NCBI GenBank assembly: GCA_951230915.1
Contig: OX579640.1
Coordinates: 14,094,981 to 14,158,980, forward strand
Origin: Antitrichia curtipendula
Taxonomy: Eukaryota > Streptophyta > Bryopsida > Hypnales > Leucodontaceae
DNA length: 64,000 nucleotides
Reading direction: 5' to 3'
Part shown: positions 54,063 to 64,000 of the stretch, piece after piece
How positions within the stretch are numbered: position 1 is the stretch's first letter
Layout: each line of letters opens with the position of its first letter
Program-made: the position numbers and the translations under genes
The notes under the pieces: model-generated
Seen by the model: the letters and a program-made list of their open reading frames with translations, nothing else
The model's database searches: none
Told to the model about the DNA's origin: nothing

Positions 54063-56198
54063 GTGCATGCATGTCCTGCAGATGCTGTGAGTTTTAATCG
54101 AAACGCCACAATGCCAATTGCTAGGAAGAACTTCTCGTATGTGAACGAGTGGAAGAGATTGTGGGAGTCAGATTTGGAAGCCATCGGAACAAACAATGGT
54201 CTGACCACAGATCCCACGAGAGTGGATCCCAAAGTACTGCAATGGGTAAAGGAACATTGCGTGCACACGCCGCACTTCATCAAAATCATCAATCCGAATG
54301 CTGCACATGGTCGCCCAGGGCTCTCGTCAGGAAATACTAGCACGCTGGTAAGGGATATCGATGAGCTCACTTGAATTAGCACACGATTGATGAGGAAACT
54401 ATTATGTATGAGGACCCTACGGTTGCATGAAGGACTAATTTTTAAGACCTGCGTTGCATGATTCCGCAGAATGTACCTGGGCCTTTCGTGAAACAACACT
54501 TCCGGAGTCTCGAGAGGGTGATCACTTTGGAGCAGGACGATGGAAGAAATTGGAAAGTTGCATTCGCTTCCCCCGGAAAATACCCGACATGGAACCAAGG
54601 ATGGGACCGATTTGCCAGGGATAAGAACCTCAAATCTGGCGATGTCGTGGTGTTCGTGCTGGTGCGAGACTCCTGCTTCCACTTCACACTTTTTGACGCA
54701 GCCGGCAACATCAACGAGAAGAGCACATCGACGGTGAACAACAACGACCCCACCGTGTACTGCAAGAAAGAATTTTCCAGTAGACCTTCTCATTATCAAC
54801 CTTTCGTAAGCAATCCAGAAACAGAGCAGCCTCGAAAGACGAAGAAGCGCCTGGTTGCAGACCTTCTCAGTGCAGAACGGTTACCTAATTACAAGGAATT
54901 TGATGGCGCTGCCACCGATACTTTTCCTTGCCACGGATATTTGGAAACAACTCCAGCGAAAGGGCAAACTGCAAAAGCTACGTGTAAGGTAAGAAAGCTT
55001 CAAAAGTTCGGAGAGGAGTTCAGAAACGACAACATCAGCGAGAAGAGCACGTCGACGCTGAAAAACGACGCTACCGTGTACTGTAAGAAAGAATTTCCCG
55101 GCAGCTCTTCCCAAGATCAGCCTTTTGTAAGCAATCTAGAAACAGAGCAGCCTCCGACGACGACGAAGCGCTTCGTCACGGACCTTCTCGGTGCAAAATC
55201 AAATTACAAGGAACGTGATGGAGCTGCCACTAATACTCTTCCTTGCCATAATCATTTGGAATCAGTTCCAGCTGAGGAGCAAACTGCACTCCTTCCTTGT
55301 AAAGAAAGTAAGCAGCGAAAATTCAGAGAGGATTTCGGAGCTCCCAGTCAAATCCAAAACCTGCCCACAGCAGTCGAAATCATTAGGGTCGAAGGTCCTC
55401 TTTCCAGAACAACAACGATTCCTCCGTATGCACCGAAACAAGAGACTGGCAGCACCAAATCTAGCCAAGTCTCTCCAGCGCCCTCTCCACGGTTGGAGTC
55501 ATTCAACCCTCTCGCTTTCACTTTCCAGTCCCGGAGGAGGACGGTCACGCCACTCGAAAGGCAGAGAGCAAGAGAATCGGCTATGGCGTTTGCAGGACTC
55601 ATCCCCGGGCACTGTTTCATGACAGTTATGTCGGAGACGCACGTCTATCGTGACTTTCACCTGGTAAGCTCAATTGCAGCGCCACGTTGATCAAGCTCTA
55701 AAGTTCGATTGTCTTGAAGTAATTTCTCAAAATCGATTAACCTAATTTCTCAAAATCAGTTCCCCTCACCTAATTTCCAAATATCAATTGCCTTGACCTA
55801 ATTTCAAAAGAACGATTGTCGTGACCTAATCGTGACCTTCGGACCATGAATTGCAGGTCCTACCAGACTGGTTTGGAGTCGCATTGACCTTACCAGCCAG
55901 CCGGACGCGGCTGAAGTTCTTCGATAGTGAAGGACAATCCTGGGACATGTACAGCAAGAAGAACGCCATGAACCAATTCGCGTTACACCACACGTACTGG
56001 GCTCTGTTGGCGCTTCATCATCTTCTGGAGGAAGGCGACGTGTGCGTGTTTGCCAAAAAAGACGAATCAACAACTATCCGCACTGTCACCATGCATGTCT
56101 TCCGCGTCGTGCCGATCGCCGTGGAGGGTGTATCCTCAGTCCATGCTCACTACGAAACGCATAAAATTGGAACACAATTGCAGTATAATAAACCCTAA
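54063..56198 (+). CDS. B3 DNA-binding domain protein (two B3 domains)
   Basis: Probable plant transcription regulator of the B3 superfamily (REM-like), nuclear. Exons 54063-54347, 54470-55663 and 55857-56198 join in frame to 607 codons. The first B3 domain runs from HTPHFIKIINPNA across the first junction to NVPGPFVKQHF, then RNWKVAF, GWDRFARDKNLKSGD and VVVFVLVRD. The second begins FMTVMSETHVYRDFHL, continues LPDWFGVALTLPAS, and ends LLEEGDVCVFAKKD. The middle carries two copies of an about 100-residue unit starting STST...TVYCKKEF. The first acceptor was chosen at CCGCAG (before 54470) because it keeps the phase; the earlier AG at about 54448 would bring an immediate stop. The start codon could be 54063 or the ATG near 54111. 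Confidence 0.8.
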
Positions 56199-57541
56199 AC
56201 TATAAATTCTGTACAGTACATCTTACAAGCTCTTGATCAGAAGCTTTTGTAACTTAGATACTGTTCTACAATGGCAAGCACCTCGCTCGTATTTTCAGAA
56301 ATTCCGCTCGGCCACCGTGACAAAGCTGGCGAACAATCTGTACAGTACAGTGCATCTTACAAGCTCTGGCTGAAAGACAGAAATTTAGGGCATAGCTTTA
56401 GCTGGAAGAGAAGACAGCCATTCCTCAAATATGTATTTCATTGTGTAGTGCTGTGTATTGCTTTTGTTATCTTACGTATATGACCTCCACATACTGTATT
56501 TGGGTCGTATTGACAAATGATATGAGTACTGCATTATTTCCATTTTTTTTGAATTTGTTCCTTGCATGTATTCTTTTTGGAAAGTGAAGGTCTTTTAATT
56601 TTTTTGGACATGGTCTATATTGCAAAAGTTTTGGATTAAAAATATGATTTGCAAAAAAAGTGTATGGTGTGGTTAAAGTGCACATTATGAAACTTATATG
56701 TTTTGAAATGCAGTCACGTTTTGAATATAATTCACGCTAGATGGATTCAAAATTCCTGGAATGTCGGAAGTGTTTTACCAATAAAGGAATTTCAAATTAG
56801 ATCAGTGTGTGCTAGGATCGTTTTTTTGATGAAGATGGTTCAGAACCTTGGGCACCATTCTATGCCAATAATTAATTGAAGTTGGAAAATGCAATCTGGT
56901 ACATGCTTAAAATATGAATATTTGTTTATTTTTCATATTCAAAAAATTGCAAACATTTGTTTCCAGATATATATTTTGGTGACCTTAACCGGTAAGGAAT
57001 ATCGAGTACACATAGACATAGAATAAATGAAGTCAATTGGAAGACCATCCTTTGTAGTGGAAATCCTCATAAAATGAAGAGTAGAGAAGATTGTGGATCA
57101 ATCAAATGGCTACTTTAGCAAGGAAGTGTACTTGTTAGAGCAGAGAAGTAAAATTGTGGGATGATAAGACCATTGGAAGGGTATCCACGAAGCACAAAAA
57201 TGAATGTAATTCCTAAAGATATCATCGAATGTAAACTATATTACTAATATTGTATCTTTTAAATCCCTTCGATCTGGATTATTTACATTGCATAACAAAT
57301 AAAGAGTTACGAGAATCTTTATCTCTATACACCGAGCACGTATTTCAATTTCAAGTAAAATTCTCCTGAAACTTTCTCACATTTATTTAGGTTCTGAAAA
57401 TGCAAGGCCACCCCTCCCTCAGTCCAGAGCCAATGAAAATTAAAAAGATGTAACGCCGGCCAATGAAACGTCGAGGGGAAATAAAAAGACACATCCGACA
57501 TTACCTCGGTGCCAGCGTGGCCATCAATTCAATAGCGCTGT
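56199..57541. other. 3' flank of B3 gene and spacer before RACK1
   Basis: A short direct repeat (TACATCTTACAAGCTCT near 56220 and TGCATCTTACAAGCTCT near 56350) lies in the presumed 3' UTR. The rest is AT-rich until about 57420, where base composition rises toward the RACK1 promoter. No gene is recognised. Confidence 0.4.
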
Positions 57542-57579
57542 GTGAAAGGGGAAGTGGGTGACATTGGACCGAAAGTCCG

Positions 57580-57598
57580 AAACCCTAAATTAGGGTTT
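57580..57598 (+). promoter_or_regulatory. Palindromic telo-box in RACK1 leader
   Basis: AAACCCTAAATTAGGGTTT combines a forward and a reverse telo-box, 187 bases upstream of the RACK1 ATG. Telo-boxes mark many plant ribosomal protein and translation genes, which fits RACK1. Confidence 0.6.
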
Positions 57599-57784
57599 GG
57601 CGCTCGCAGCTCTGTCTGGGGTACATACGAGCGCGGTCTGCTACTCGAAGTTCTCTTTTGGAAGTCTGTGTGCAGCGCCGCCTGCCTCAGCACTTGGTCT
57701 CTCATTTTCTTCTCTCTCTTTGTGTTTCTTTTTCTTTTCCATTTTCTTTTCCATTTTCAAGGTTCTTCTCATTTCCAATCAGCG

Positions 57785-58735
57785 ATGGCGGAAACGTTGG
57801 TGCCGCGCGGGACTCTCAAGGGCCACGCCAACTGGGTGACGGCCATCGCGTGCCCGTTGGACAACCCCGACCTCATCCTCTCTTCGTCTCGCGACAAGAG
57901 CATCATCGTCTGGAAGCTCAGTCGCGAGGAGGGCAATTACGGTTTCGCTCGCCGCAGGTTGACGGGGCACGCGCACTTCGTGCAGGACGTGGTGATCTCT
58001 TCCGATGGCCAGTTCGCGCTTTCGGGTTCGTGGGACGGCACTCTGCGTCTGTGGGACCTGAACACCGGCACCACGACCCGCCGTTTCATCGGCCACACCA
58101 AGGACGTGCTCAGCGTGGCGTTCTCCGTGGACAACCGGCAGATCGTGTCGGGGTCGCGCGACAAGAGCATCAAGCTGTGGAACACTCTGGGCGAGTGCAA
58201 GTACACCATTCAGGACGTGGACGCGCACACCGGGTGGGTGAGCTGCGTGCGGTTCTCTCCGGTGACGGCGAACCCTATCATCGTGTCCGGCGGGTGGGAC
58301 AAGGTGGTGAAGGTGTGGAACCTGACGAACTGCAAGATTCGCACGAACTTGGTGGGTCACACGGGGTACGTGAATACCGTGACGGTGTCGCCTGACGGTT
58401 CATTGTGCGCCAGCGGCGGTAAGGACGGCGTGGCGATGCTTTGGGACTTGGCGGAGGGCAAGCGTCTGTACTCTCTGGACGCCGGCGACATCATTCACTC
58501 GCTGTGCTTCAGCCCCAACAGATACTGGCTGTGTGCCGCGACGCAGACGTGCATCAAGATCTGGGACTTGGAGAGCAAGAGCGTCGTGGATGAGCTTCGT
58601 CCGGAGTTCACGATCTTGAGCAAGAAGGCTCAGATTCCTTACTGCGTGAGCTTGAACTGGAGCGCGGACGGCAGCACCCTGTACAGCGGTTACACGGATG
58701 GTCACATTAGGGTTTGGGCTGTGGGTCGCGCTTAA
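57785..58735 (+). CDS. RACK1 (G-beta-like WD40 scaffold protein)
   Basis: A seven-bladed WD40 protein on the head of the 40S ribosomal subunit that also scaffolds signalling kinases. 316 residues in one uninterrupted frame. Seven blades end IIVWKL, LRLWDL, IKLWNT, VKVWNL, AMLWDL, IKIWDL and IRVWAV. Other landmarks are [32 protein letters not shown], and [17 protein letters not shown]. The ATG at 57785 gives the family N-terminus; the frame stays open 81 codons upstream, but that part is leader sequence (T-rich with [10 protein letters not shown]). No intron interrupts the coding region. Third codon positions are strongly G/C, unlike other genes here. A missing intron raises the possibility of a retrocopy, but a good leader with telo-boxes and an intact frame argue for a working gene. 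Confidence 0.95.
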   Translation: MAETLVPRGTLKGHANWVTAIACPLDNPDLILSSSRDKSIIVWKLSREEGNYGFARRRLTGHAHFVQDVVISSDGQFALSGSWDGTLRLWDLNTGTTTRRFIGHTKDVLSVAFSVDNRQIVSGSRDKSIKLWNTLGECKYTIQDVDAHTGWVSCVRFSPVTANPIIVSGGWDKVVKVWNLTNCKIRTNLVGHTGYVNTVTVSPDGSLCASGGKDGVAMLWDLAEGKRLYSLDAGDIIHSLCFSPNRYWLCAATQTCIKIWDLESKSVVDELRPEFTILSKKAQIPYCVSLNWSADGSTLYSGYTDGHIRVWAVGRA

Positions 58736-60101
58736 GTGCTTTGAACCCCTCGTCGCGGTTTTGACTTGTGCAAGGATGGAAGGTAATCCGTATGAAGGGT
58801 CTTATGGAAGGATGTGAGGTTGATTGAATTCAACATTTTGCTTGATGTGCTCGATCAGAGGAATGGAATTTTTTTATTACATCGAAAGCGTGTTTGCAGG
58901 CGTTGTTTGGAGTCATGGTTGGTGTGTGTGATACACGATTGTAGCTTAGAATGAAGATTTTCTGAGTCTGTCTCTGCTGATTTCTTGGGTATTTTGTATT
59001 TGTCGTTTCATTCTCTGCTTTATGTGAAGCAGATATTGATGGAATTAGTCGTAACCTTGCATCGCTTAAATCGTATGTTGCTTGCACTGTTTTGTTAAGA
59101 GCATCATGTATGTGTTTGAAGTTTTTTTGGAGTCGATTAATGGCTAGAGTCCTTCAGCCAATGTAGTTATCAATCTAGCCTCTCCTGGTCTATTGAGGTT
59201 CAGAACCAGTTCCCCTTCTGAGTGCAAGATAGGGATTTTAATTCCGTCGATGGAAGCTACATCTGCAGTGAAAGGCTTGATTATGCATTTACCTGAAAAG
59301 CTGGTCAGTCCTATTGCTTGCTTCAGCTGTCTAGTTGTGTGTAGGGTTCTCACATGTACAAAGTTACTGTAAAATACTGCAGAAGATTCGGCGATGACTA
59401 ATGAGGACTGTTCTGAATATGTTTAGAATGCCTGGATTTACTAGTGAGGACTGGGCATTTGACATATGGCCTTACCTCGATCAACAAGTTTTTATAGAAT
59501 GCTCCACTCTCTTCTCAAACAAACGCTCAATCCTTTCTATTGCTTATTTCCTGTTATTTCACAGGATTCTAAACCTATTTCGAACTGTGTAAGAATTGGA
59601 CAATGAAGACGAAACGGTTTTGCTTGACATTGTGTCCACGTCGGATGAATTTGCAGTTGGTGAGACTATGAAGGTTCAACAAGCTGGACTGAGCCTGGGC
59701 TGTGAAGCTGTTAGTGCTCACTGGCCATGGCTTTCTTTCTTTGACTGCGCTAAATAGATCTTGTATTGTTTTCATTTTTTTGAATTTTGGTACTATTGGA
59801 TAGTTTCCCTGGTTCGTCAAGCAAATTGAAGTTTAGTAGGAAAAGACTGACCCTTCTAAATCTCAGTCCACATGCGTTTCCAGCTTCTGAGAAATAATCA
59901 TTGCATTTCACCTGACGATTCATTTGATATGCACATCACCGGATTCTGTGACTAAAGGAGATCAACCATTTCCGATGAGCATCCCATTCTCGCAGCTTAG
60001 GCTGCTTCATTTCCGATCACATCTGAAGTAGGACAGCTCAAGTCAGCAAGACTAGCAAGAGCAGTAGAAATGTCTGCGAGGTGTACATTGAAAGCCTACA
60101 A
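58736..60101. other. RACK1 3' region and spacer
   Basis: The first few hundred bases are T/G-rich without frames and are the likely 3' UTR. Beyond about 59100 there are only short frames. No second gene is recognised. Confidence 0.4.
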
Positions 60102-60214
60102 CACTAGAAGAAAAATGGGTCCTATGCAACTAGCCATTGCAACTAAAAAGTGTCCACTGCAGCTGTAAATTAGTTGCAGTGGCCAGTTGCATAGGACCCA
60201 TTTTTCTTCTATTG
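60102..60214. mobile_element. Short CACTA-ended fold-back MITE
   Basis: A 113-bp near-perfect hairpin that starts CACTAGAAGAAAAATGGGTC and ends with its reverse complement (GACCCATTTTTCTTCTATTG), flanked by CAA on both sides (60099-60101 and 60215-60217). A 3-bp duplication and CACTA start fit the CMC/EnSpm superfamily. The 3' end reads TATTG instead of TAGTG. Confidence 0.7.
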
Positions 60215-61572
60215 CAATGATCACAACATGTACATTAAAAGCCACAATGATCACTTACATTGATTTTGTAATCATCCTATGGTTGGAAATGGGTTTGCCT
60301 ATATATCTAGAATGGGACAAATAGAATCTTCATGGAAAAAAATCTGAAAAAATCTAGAATCCTCTTCATTTGTATTTCTGTAGATGGGAAAAAATTTCCC
60401 CAACTTTCTCCATGCTGCACATGGGCCAAATTGCTTAAGTGGTCGGAAATCCAAATGTCCATTTTCTGAACGACTACAAATTGAAACTCAAGTTTCATCT
60501 TTATTATTGCTTGGATGAAAGTAATCTCAATTTGTGGAGATTGGATTTGGTGTTACTAAAGTATATATATTTTTCTAAAATTACAAATGTGGAAGTATGT
60601 CAAGTGGTTGACCAAGCCTAAATTGCATTGAGTCTAGTTCAAAACTAGATTTGCAAAAATTAGGTTATAGATTTAAAGAATACAATTTTTTTTTATAACT
60701 GAGTAAAGAGAACCTCGTTTCAAATCCAACAAATTGAACTCAAAAAATGATAATATTTCATTTGTAATCAAAGTTAAAAGGAGTTTTGATATTTTCCTTT
60801 CATGATTTATAAAAATATTGGTGATACACTGATAGCATTGGTGAATCTAACCGTACAGATGGAATCTTAATTCAAAATCTAAATTTTTTATTTGTACATG
60901 AATTCTAAAATATTCTTCAAATAGTACTTTATGATGATTTTTTCCAAATGGTCAATCCAAGAGAAGACTCTAGACTCTAGACATTTATAAGCATTTTTGT
61001 AAATTTTACTTACAAAAGAATTCCCGTAATTTCTATCTTTCATTTACAAATTTTTCAATAATTTTATTCCCGGAATTGATATTATTATGAATTTTGGAAG
61101 TCAAAAGTTAGTCTAAACCTATAACCAATGTCTAGAGTGTTCTGTAACCACTTATTTACATAGTACTATTTTGTAAAGGTGATGCAACCATTAGAGAAAA
61201 TTTGGCCCCTGCAAAGGGCCATCTAACTTTGGCCAATGTACAAATTCACAGGAAATAAAGTGTTGTTGTTTTTGAAGAAATTTATTTTTATTTTATTTTT
61301 TAGTCCTCATGTCTACATGGCACACCGGGTGAATTCTATCCCCTCCCGAAAGAATTATTAAATAATTATTTTTTAAAATTCAAAATTCTCATAGCTGCAC
61401 ATTTTAACGTAGTTCAACAGCCTTAAGGAAGGACCAAATTTCCTCTAATGACTCCAAAAACTAATTGTGGTCAAAAAGCAAAAATTGATGGTTGAAAATT
61501 ACTCAATCCTAGCCCATCTCTTGAATTTTTTATATCTTATTATAGAATGCCAATGGGGTCTTGGTTGTCAAC
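60215..61572. other. AT-rich spacer
   Basis: No gene, RNA or transposon end recognised. Short frames (60307-60498, 60439-60621) have no protein character. Confidence 0.4.
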
Positions 61573-61576
61573 TTAA

Positions 61577-61794
61577 CCTAAATGACAAGTTGGTCTGCGT
61601 GGAAATGATCTTGTTTGGTGTTGTGTGAATTGTTGGTTTAGAAAAATGCAAAAGCAATCATTGAAAGTCAAACTATTGTGGAAGACCTTCCCTTTTCACA
61701 CAAAATTTGGAGGATGCATAGTTGTATTTTTGTCATGAAGGAGATTATTTGTAATTCATCGGATGGAAAACGTCCTCAACGTTGTTTATAGTTT
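61577..61794 (+). mobile_element. TTAA-type MITE, family B copy 3
   Basis: TTAA at 61573-61576 followed by CCTAAATGACAAGTTGGTC. The body contains GACCTTCCCTTTTCACACA and ends near GTTGTTTATAG with a mutated right TTAA. It matches 27713-27933 and 47682-47895. Confidence 0.6.
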
Positions 61795-62136
61795 ATGAAA
61801 CATTGCCGGCACCATTATGTGGCGCCTGAACACTAGTAGAAAAATAGTGACCAAATCAACAAAACATCAACACAAAAGTGTTGATTTTGATATTGTATTG
61901 TCCATTTGAACAATTTTGGTTAATTTTGATAAAAACTGCCAAAATCAACAATTTTTTTTTGTTGATTTGGATACTGCAATTCTAAATCAACAAAAAAATC
62001 AACACTTTTTTTTGTTAATTTTGACTTTCAAGAATCTCAAGTAATTTTTTGATTTGAAAAAAGTTTAAATCACCATGGTTAGTATTCTATAAATAATGTG
62101 GTTTAAAAAAACCCCACTAAATCATTCACAACTCGG

Positions 62137-62511
62137 TATTTTTCAAAGTCAGCAAACTTCATTTTCCATTTAGGAATAGAAAAAAAGCTTTTTCTAAAGA
62201 TTTTGAACTAAGAAAAGTTGCTTAACCAAATTATCTTTCATCTCCAAAAATCCGTTTGCAATTTCAAGTCTCCAATCAAAGGTTATGAATAAATTTCAGA
62301 GAGGGATTGAACTGAACTTTTTTTTTGACATCATAAAAGACCCTCTCTGAAATTTATTTATAACTTTTGATTGGAGACTTGAAATTGCAAAAGGATTTTT
62401 GGAGATGAAAGATAATTTGATTTAGCAACTTTTCTTTGTTCAAAGTTTTAAGAAAAAAGTTGCTTTTCTATTACTAAATGGCCTCTAAAGTCTACTGACT
62501 TTGAAAAATAC
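62137..62511. repeat. Long inverted repeat, about 170-bp arms
   Basis: The left arm starts GTATTTTTCAAAGTCAG; the right arm ends CTGACTTTGAAAAATAC. The inner arm portions (CATCTCCAAAAATCCGTTTG with its partner near 62395, and CAGAGAGGG with CCCTCTCTG) pair with few mismatches around a loop of about 35 bases. A transcript would fold into a long hairpin. Confidence 0.8.
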
Positions 62512-62575
62512 TGAAAAAACAAAACATAAACTACATAAATAAAAAAAGTACTTCACTCATGTACATGTGTATGAG

Positions 62576-62645
62576 TATGTGGTGCAATGGTTTGGACCTT
62601 ACACCCCTTACTTGGGGTGTAAGGTTCAAACCTTGCTAGTGCCCC
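62576..62645 (+). repeat. tRNA-like A/B-box segment
   Basis: TGGTGCAATGG near 62580 resembles a pol III A box and GGTTCAAACC at 62623 a B box. Between them ACACCCC and GGGGTGT can pair. Spacing is tRNA-like. There is no sensible full cloverleaf, so this is a tRNA-derived repeat (SINE-like) rather than a tRNA gene. Confidence 0.4.
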
Positions 62646-62911
62646 TTTACCCACGTGGCAGGTTGCCTAGGTTGCATTGGTGGCTTGCCCACGTGGCTTC
62701 TTATTGGCCACGTGACACTTTATGTATGGTCAATTTTTGAAGGTTGTGAAAAATTTTAAGTATTTTGTATTGATCAAATTTTAAAAATTTTAAAAAAAAT
62801 CAACACTTTTGTGTTTAAAAGTACCAGAGTCAACACGTTCAAATTAACAAGAAAAATCAACACTTCTATGTTGAATTTTTGGTAATTTGGTCATTGATTT
62901 TTCTACTAGTA

Positions 62912-63613
62912 GAATGAAAATCCAATGAGCTGTAAAGCTATTGGAAGCATTTTTTCATCCCCGTTTTCCTTGTTGACCTTTCATGCTGGGTTATGAAGAG
63001 TATCCAAATTGAGTTTGTACTCTTGCCATTAATTTTCTTCATGTAAATAGGAAGTTAGTATAAAAACAGATTACAAAATATGTTATTTTAGTGTATTTTG
63101 GAAAGTTGTTGCTTGTTGCTCTAAATCTGAAATTTCTCTACAAAAGTGATTTTTTCATGAGTTTGAGCCTAACTTACAAATCAAAGGTCATCTACTCTAG
63201 TTTCTTTACCAATTTGAATTTTGAATAAATTTTCTAATATTGAATGTTTTATTGCAATTTGAACTTTGGATGTATTTTCAATGTCTACTGAATTCTAATT
63301 ATAGAATGACATAGAAAGTAAGTTTACACTATGATGTTTGTCATTGTAATATACACATATAGTGAAATTATCAAATTTTGAAATAATTTTGTATTTGATG
63401 TGATTTTTCTTCACTTCTTCAAAAATTCTCAAAAAAATCAAGTTTCCACAAAAAAATCTAAACTTTTTGTGAAGTAAAGAAGATATACAATTTCATGTGT
63501 AAAAAATAAATATAAATTTTTTCTTACATATCTAGTTGCAAAATGGTAGCAAACCGAGTCATGGATAGTGAAGCTTGAAATCCTTGGTCATGGGTCCATT
63601 ATCTAGGAGTTAA
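62912..63613. other. AT-rich spacer
   Basis: Nothing recognised between the CACTA-ended element and the family B copy 4. Confidence 0.4.
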
Positions 63614-63837
63614 CATATAAACGACGTAGAGGATGTTTTCTAACCAATAAATGACAAAGAATCTCTCCATGTAGGACAAAACTGCAACTATTCATCTTCT
63701 AAATTTTTTGTGGAAAAGAAAGGTCTTCTACAGTGGTATGTCTTCCAATGAGTATTTTTTCATTTTTTTAATAAGCCAACAGTTCACCCAGCACCCAAAC
63801 AAATGATTTCCACGGTGACCAATCCATTGTTTAAGGG
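63614..63837 (-). mobile_element. TTAA-type MITE, family B copy 4 (reverse)
   Basis: 224 bp between TTAA at 63610-63613 and TTAA at 63838-63841, ending GTTTAAGGG. It is the reverse complement of family B copies elsewhere (ACAAAGAATCTCTCCATG, GATTTCCACGGTGACCA). Confidence 0.7.
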
Positions 63838-63848
63838 TTAACCGTTAA

Positions 63849-64000
63849 CCCCCTAAAGGACCAAGGCCATTTTTCTGCCAAAAAACACTCAAAACTGCCA
63901 TTTCTAAAGCAAAGAGTAAAAAAAAATGAAAATTGTTTTTTTCTTACATCTAACCGTAGGATCTTACATAACATTCAGTAGCCTTCAGAGAGCCTGCCTT
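63849..64000 (-). mobile_element. TTAA-type MITE, family A copy 5 (partial, runs off the window)
   Basis: TTAA at 63845-63848 is followed by CCCCCTAAAGGACCAAGGCC. CACTCAAAACTGCCATTTCT and ACCGTAGGATCTTA match the reversed right end of the 8732-9667 copy. Only three bases separate its TTAA from the TTAA of family B copy 4. Confidence 0.65.

Larger units (their letters stand above)
61831..62911. mobile_element. CACTA-ended non-autonomous element with large fold-back
   Basis: A 1081-bp element starts CACTAGTAGAAAAAT and ends ATTTTTCTACTAGTA. GAA flanks both ends (61828-61830 and 62912-62914). The terminal inverted repeats continue with TGACCAAAT. Inside is a long inverted repeat (62137-62304 with 62341-62511) and a tRNA-like segment near 62579. 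No transposase frame exists, so it must be mobilised in trans, if at all. The last base of the right end is A where CACTA elements have G. Confidence 0.75.

Noticed and set aside
54448..54470. Splice acceptor at TTTTTAAG in the B3 gene
   Set aside because: Joining there from the strong GTAAGG donor gives a stop within five codons; the CCGCAG acceptor keeps the frame.
54005..54799. 264-codon minus-strand frame opposite the B3 gene
   Set aside because: It is antisense to recognisable B3 coding sequence and has no family features of its own.
57658..58395. Long alternative frames on both strands across RACK1 (245 codons plus, 193 codons minus)
   Set aside because: They arise from the GC-rich codon usage of RACK1. 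The WD40 frame is unambiguous.

Overview
The window is nuclear DNA from a land plant. Genes are split by GT-AG introns, intergenic DNA is very AT-rich, and several proteins are plant-type: a MYND-UBP deubiquitinase of the UBP15/16/17 group, a ubiquitin-RUB fusion, a two-domain B3 factor, a P1B-ATPase with the plant GICC...EV motif, coatomer gamma and RACK1. The lineage cannot be fixed by eye. The divergence of several proteins and the TTAA-flanked repeats make a non-flowering plant my weak guess.

Layout. 1-1000 (-): decayed DUF3504 (Crypton-type tyrosine recombinase-like) remnant. 2252-11722 (-): intact 12-exon ubiquitin-specific protease whose exons join without a frame break to 1192 codons, with MYND finger, Cys and His boxes present. 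17465-23977 (-): intact 18-exon coatomer gamma gene, 893 codons. 29654-38817 (-): a Zn/Cd P1B-ATPase (HMA2/3/4-like) broken by at least three stops and several frameshifts, with catalytic motifs mutated. 45957-46864 (-): a ubiquitin-RUB/NEDD8 fusion with an unusually altered ubiquitin half. 54063-56198 (+): a B3-domain protein with an internal duplication. 57785-58735 (+): an intronless RACK1 gene.

Between genes lie non-autonomous DNA transposons. At least five copies of one family (A, about 0.6-0.95 kb) and four of a second (B, about 0.22 kb) have ends of the form TTAA-CCC...GGG-TTAA, the hallmark of piggyBac-type elements. There is also a PIF/Harbinger-like MITE with TAA target duplications, and two CACTA-ended fold-back elements with 3-bp duplications. 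The larger fold-back holds an arm-loop-arm inverted repeat of about 170 bp per arm and a tRNA-like A/B box segment.

The intact genes are mostly housekeeping: vesicle coat, ubiquitin/RUB conjugation and deconjugation, and ribosome-associated signalling. They do not form one pathway, although the protease and the ubiquitin-RUB gene both belong to ubiquitin biology. Exon boundaries were derived by hand from frame, splice dinucleotides and family knowledge. No alignment or search was run.
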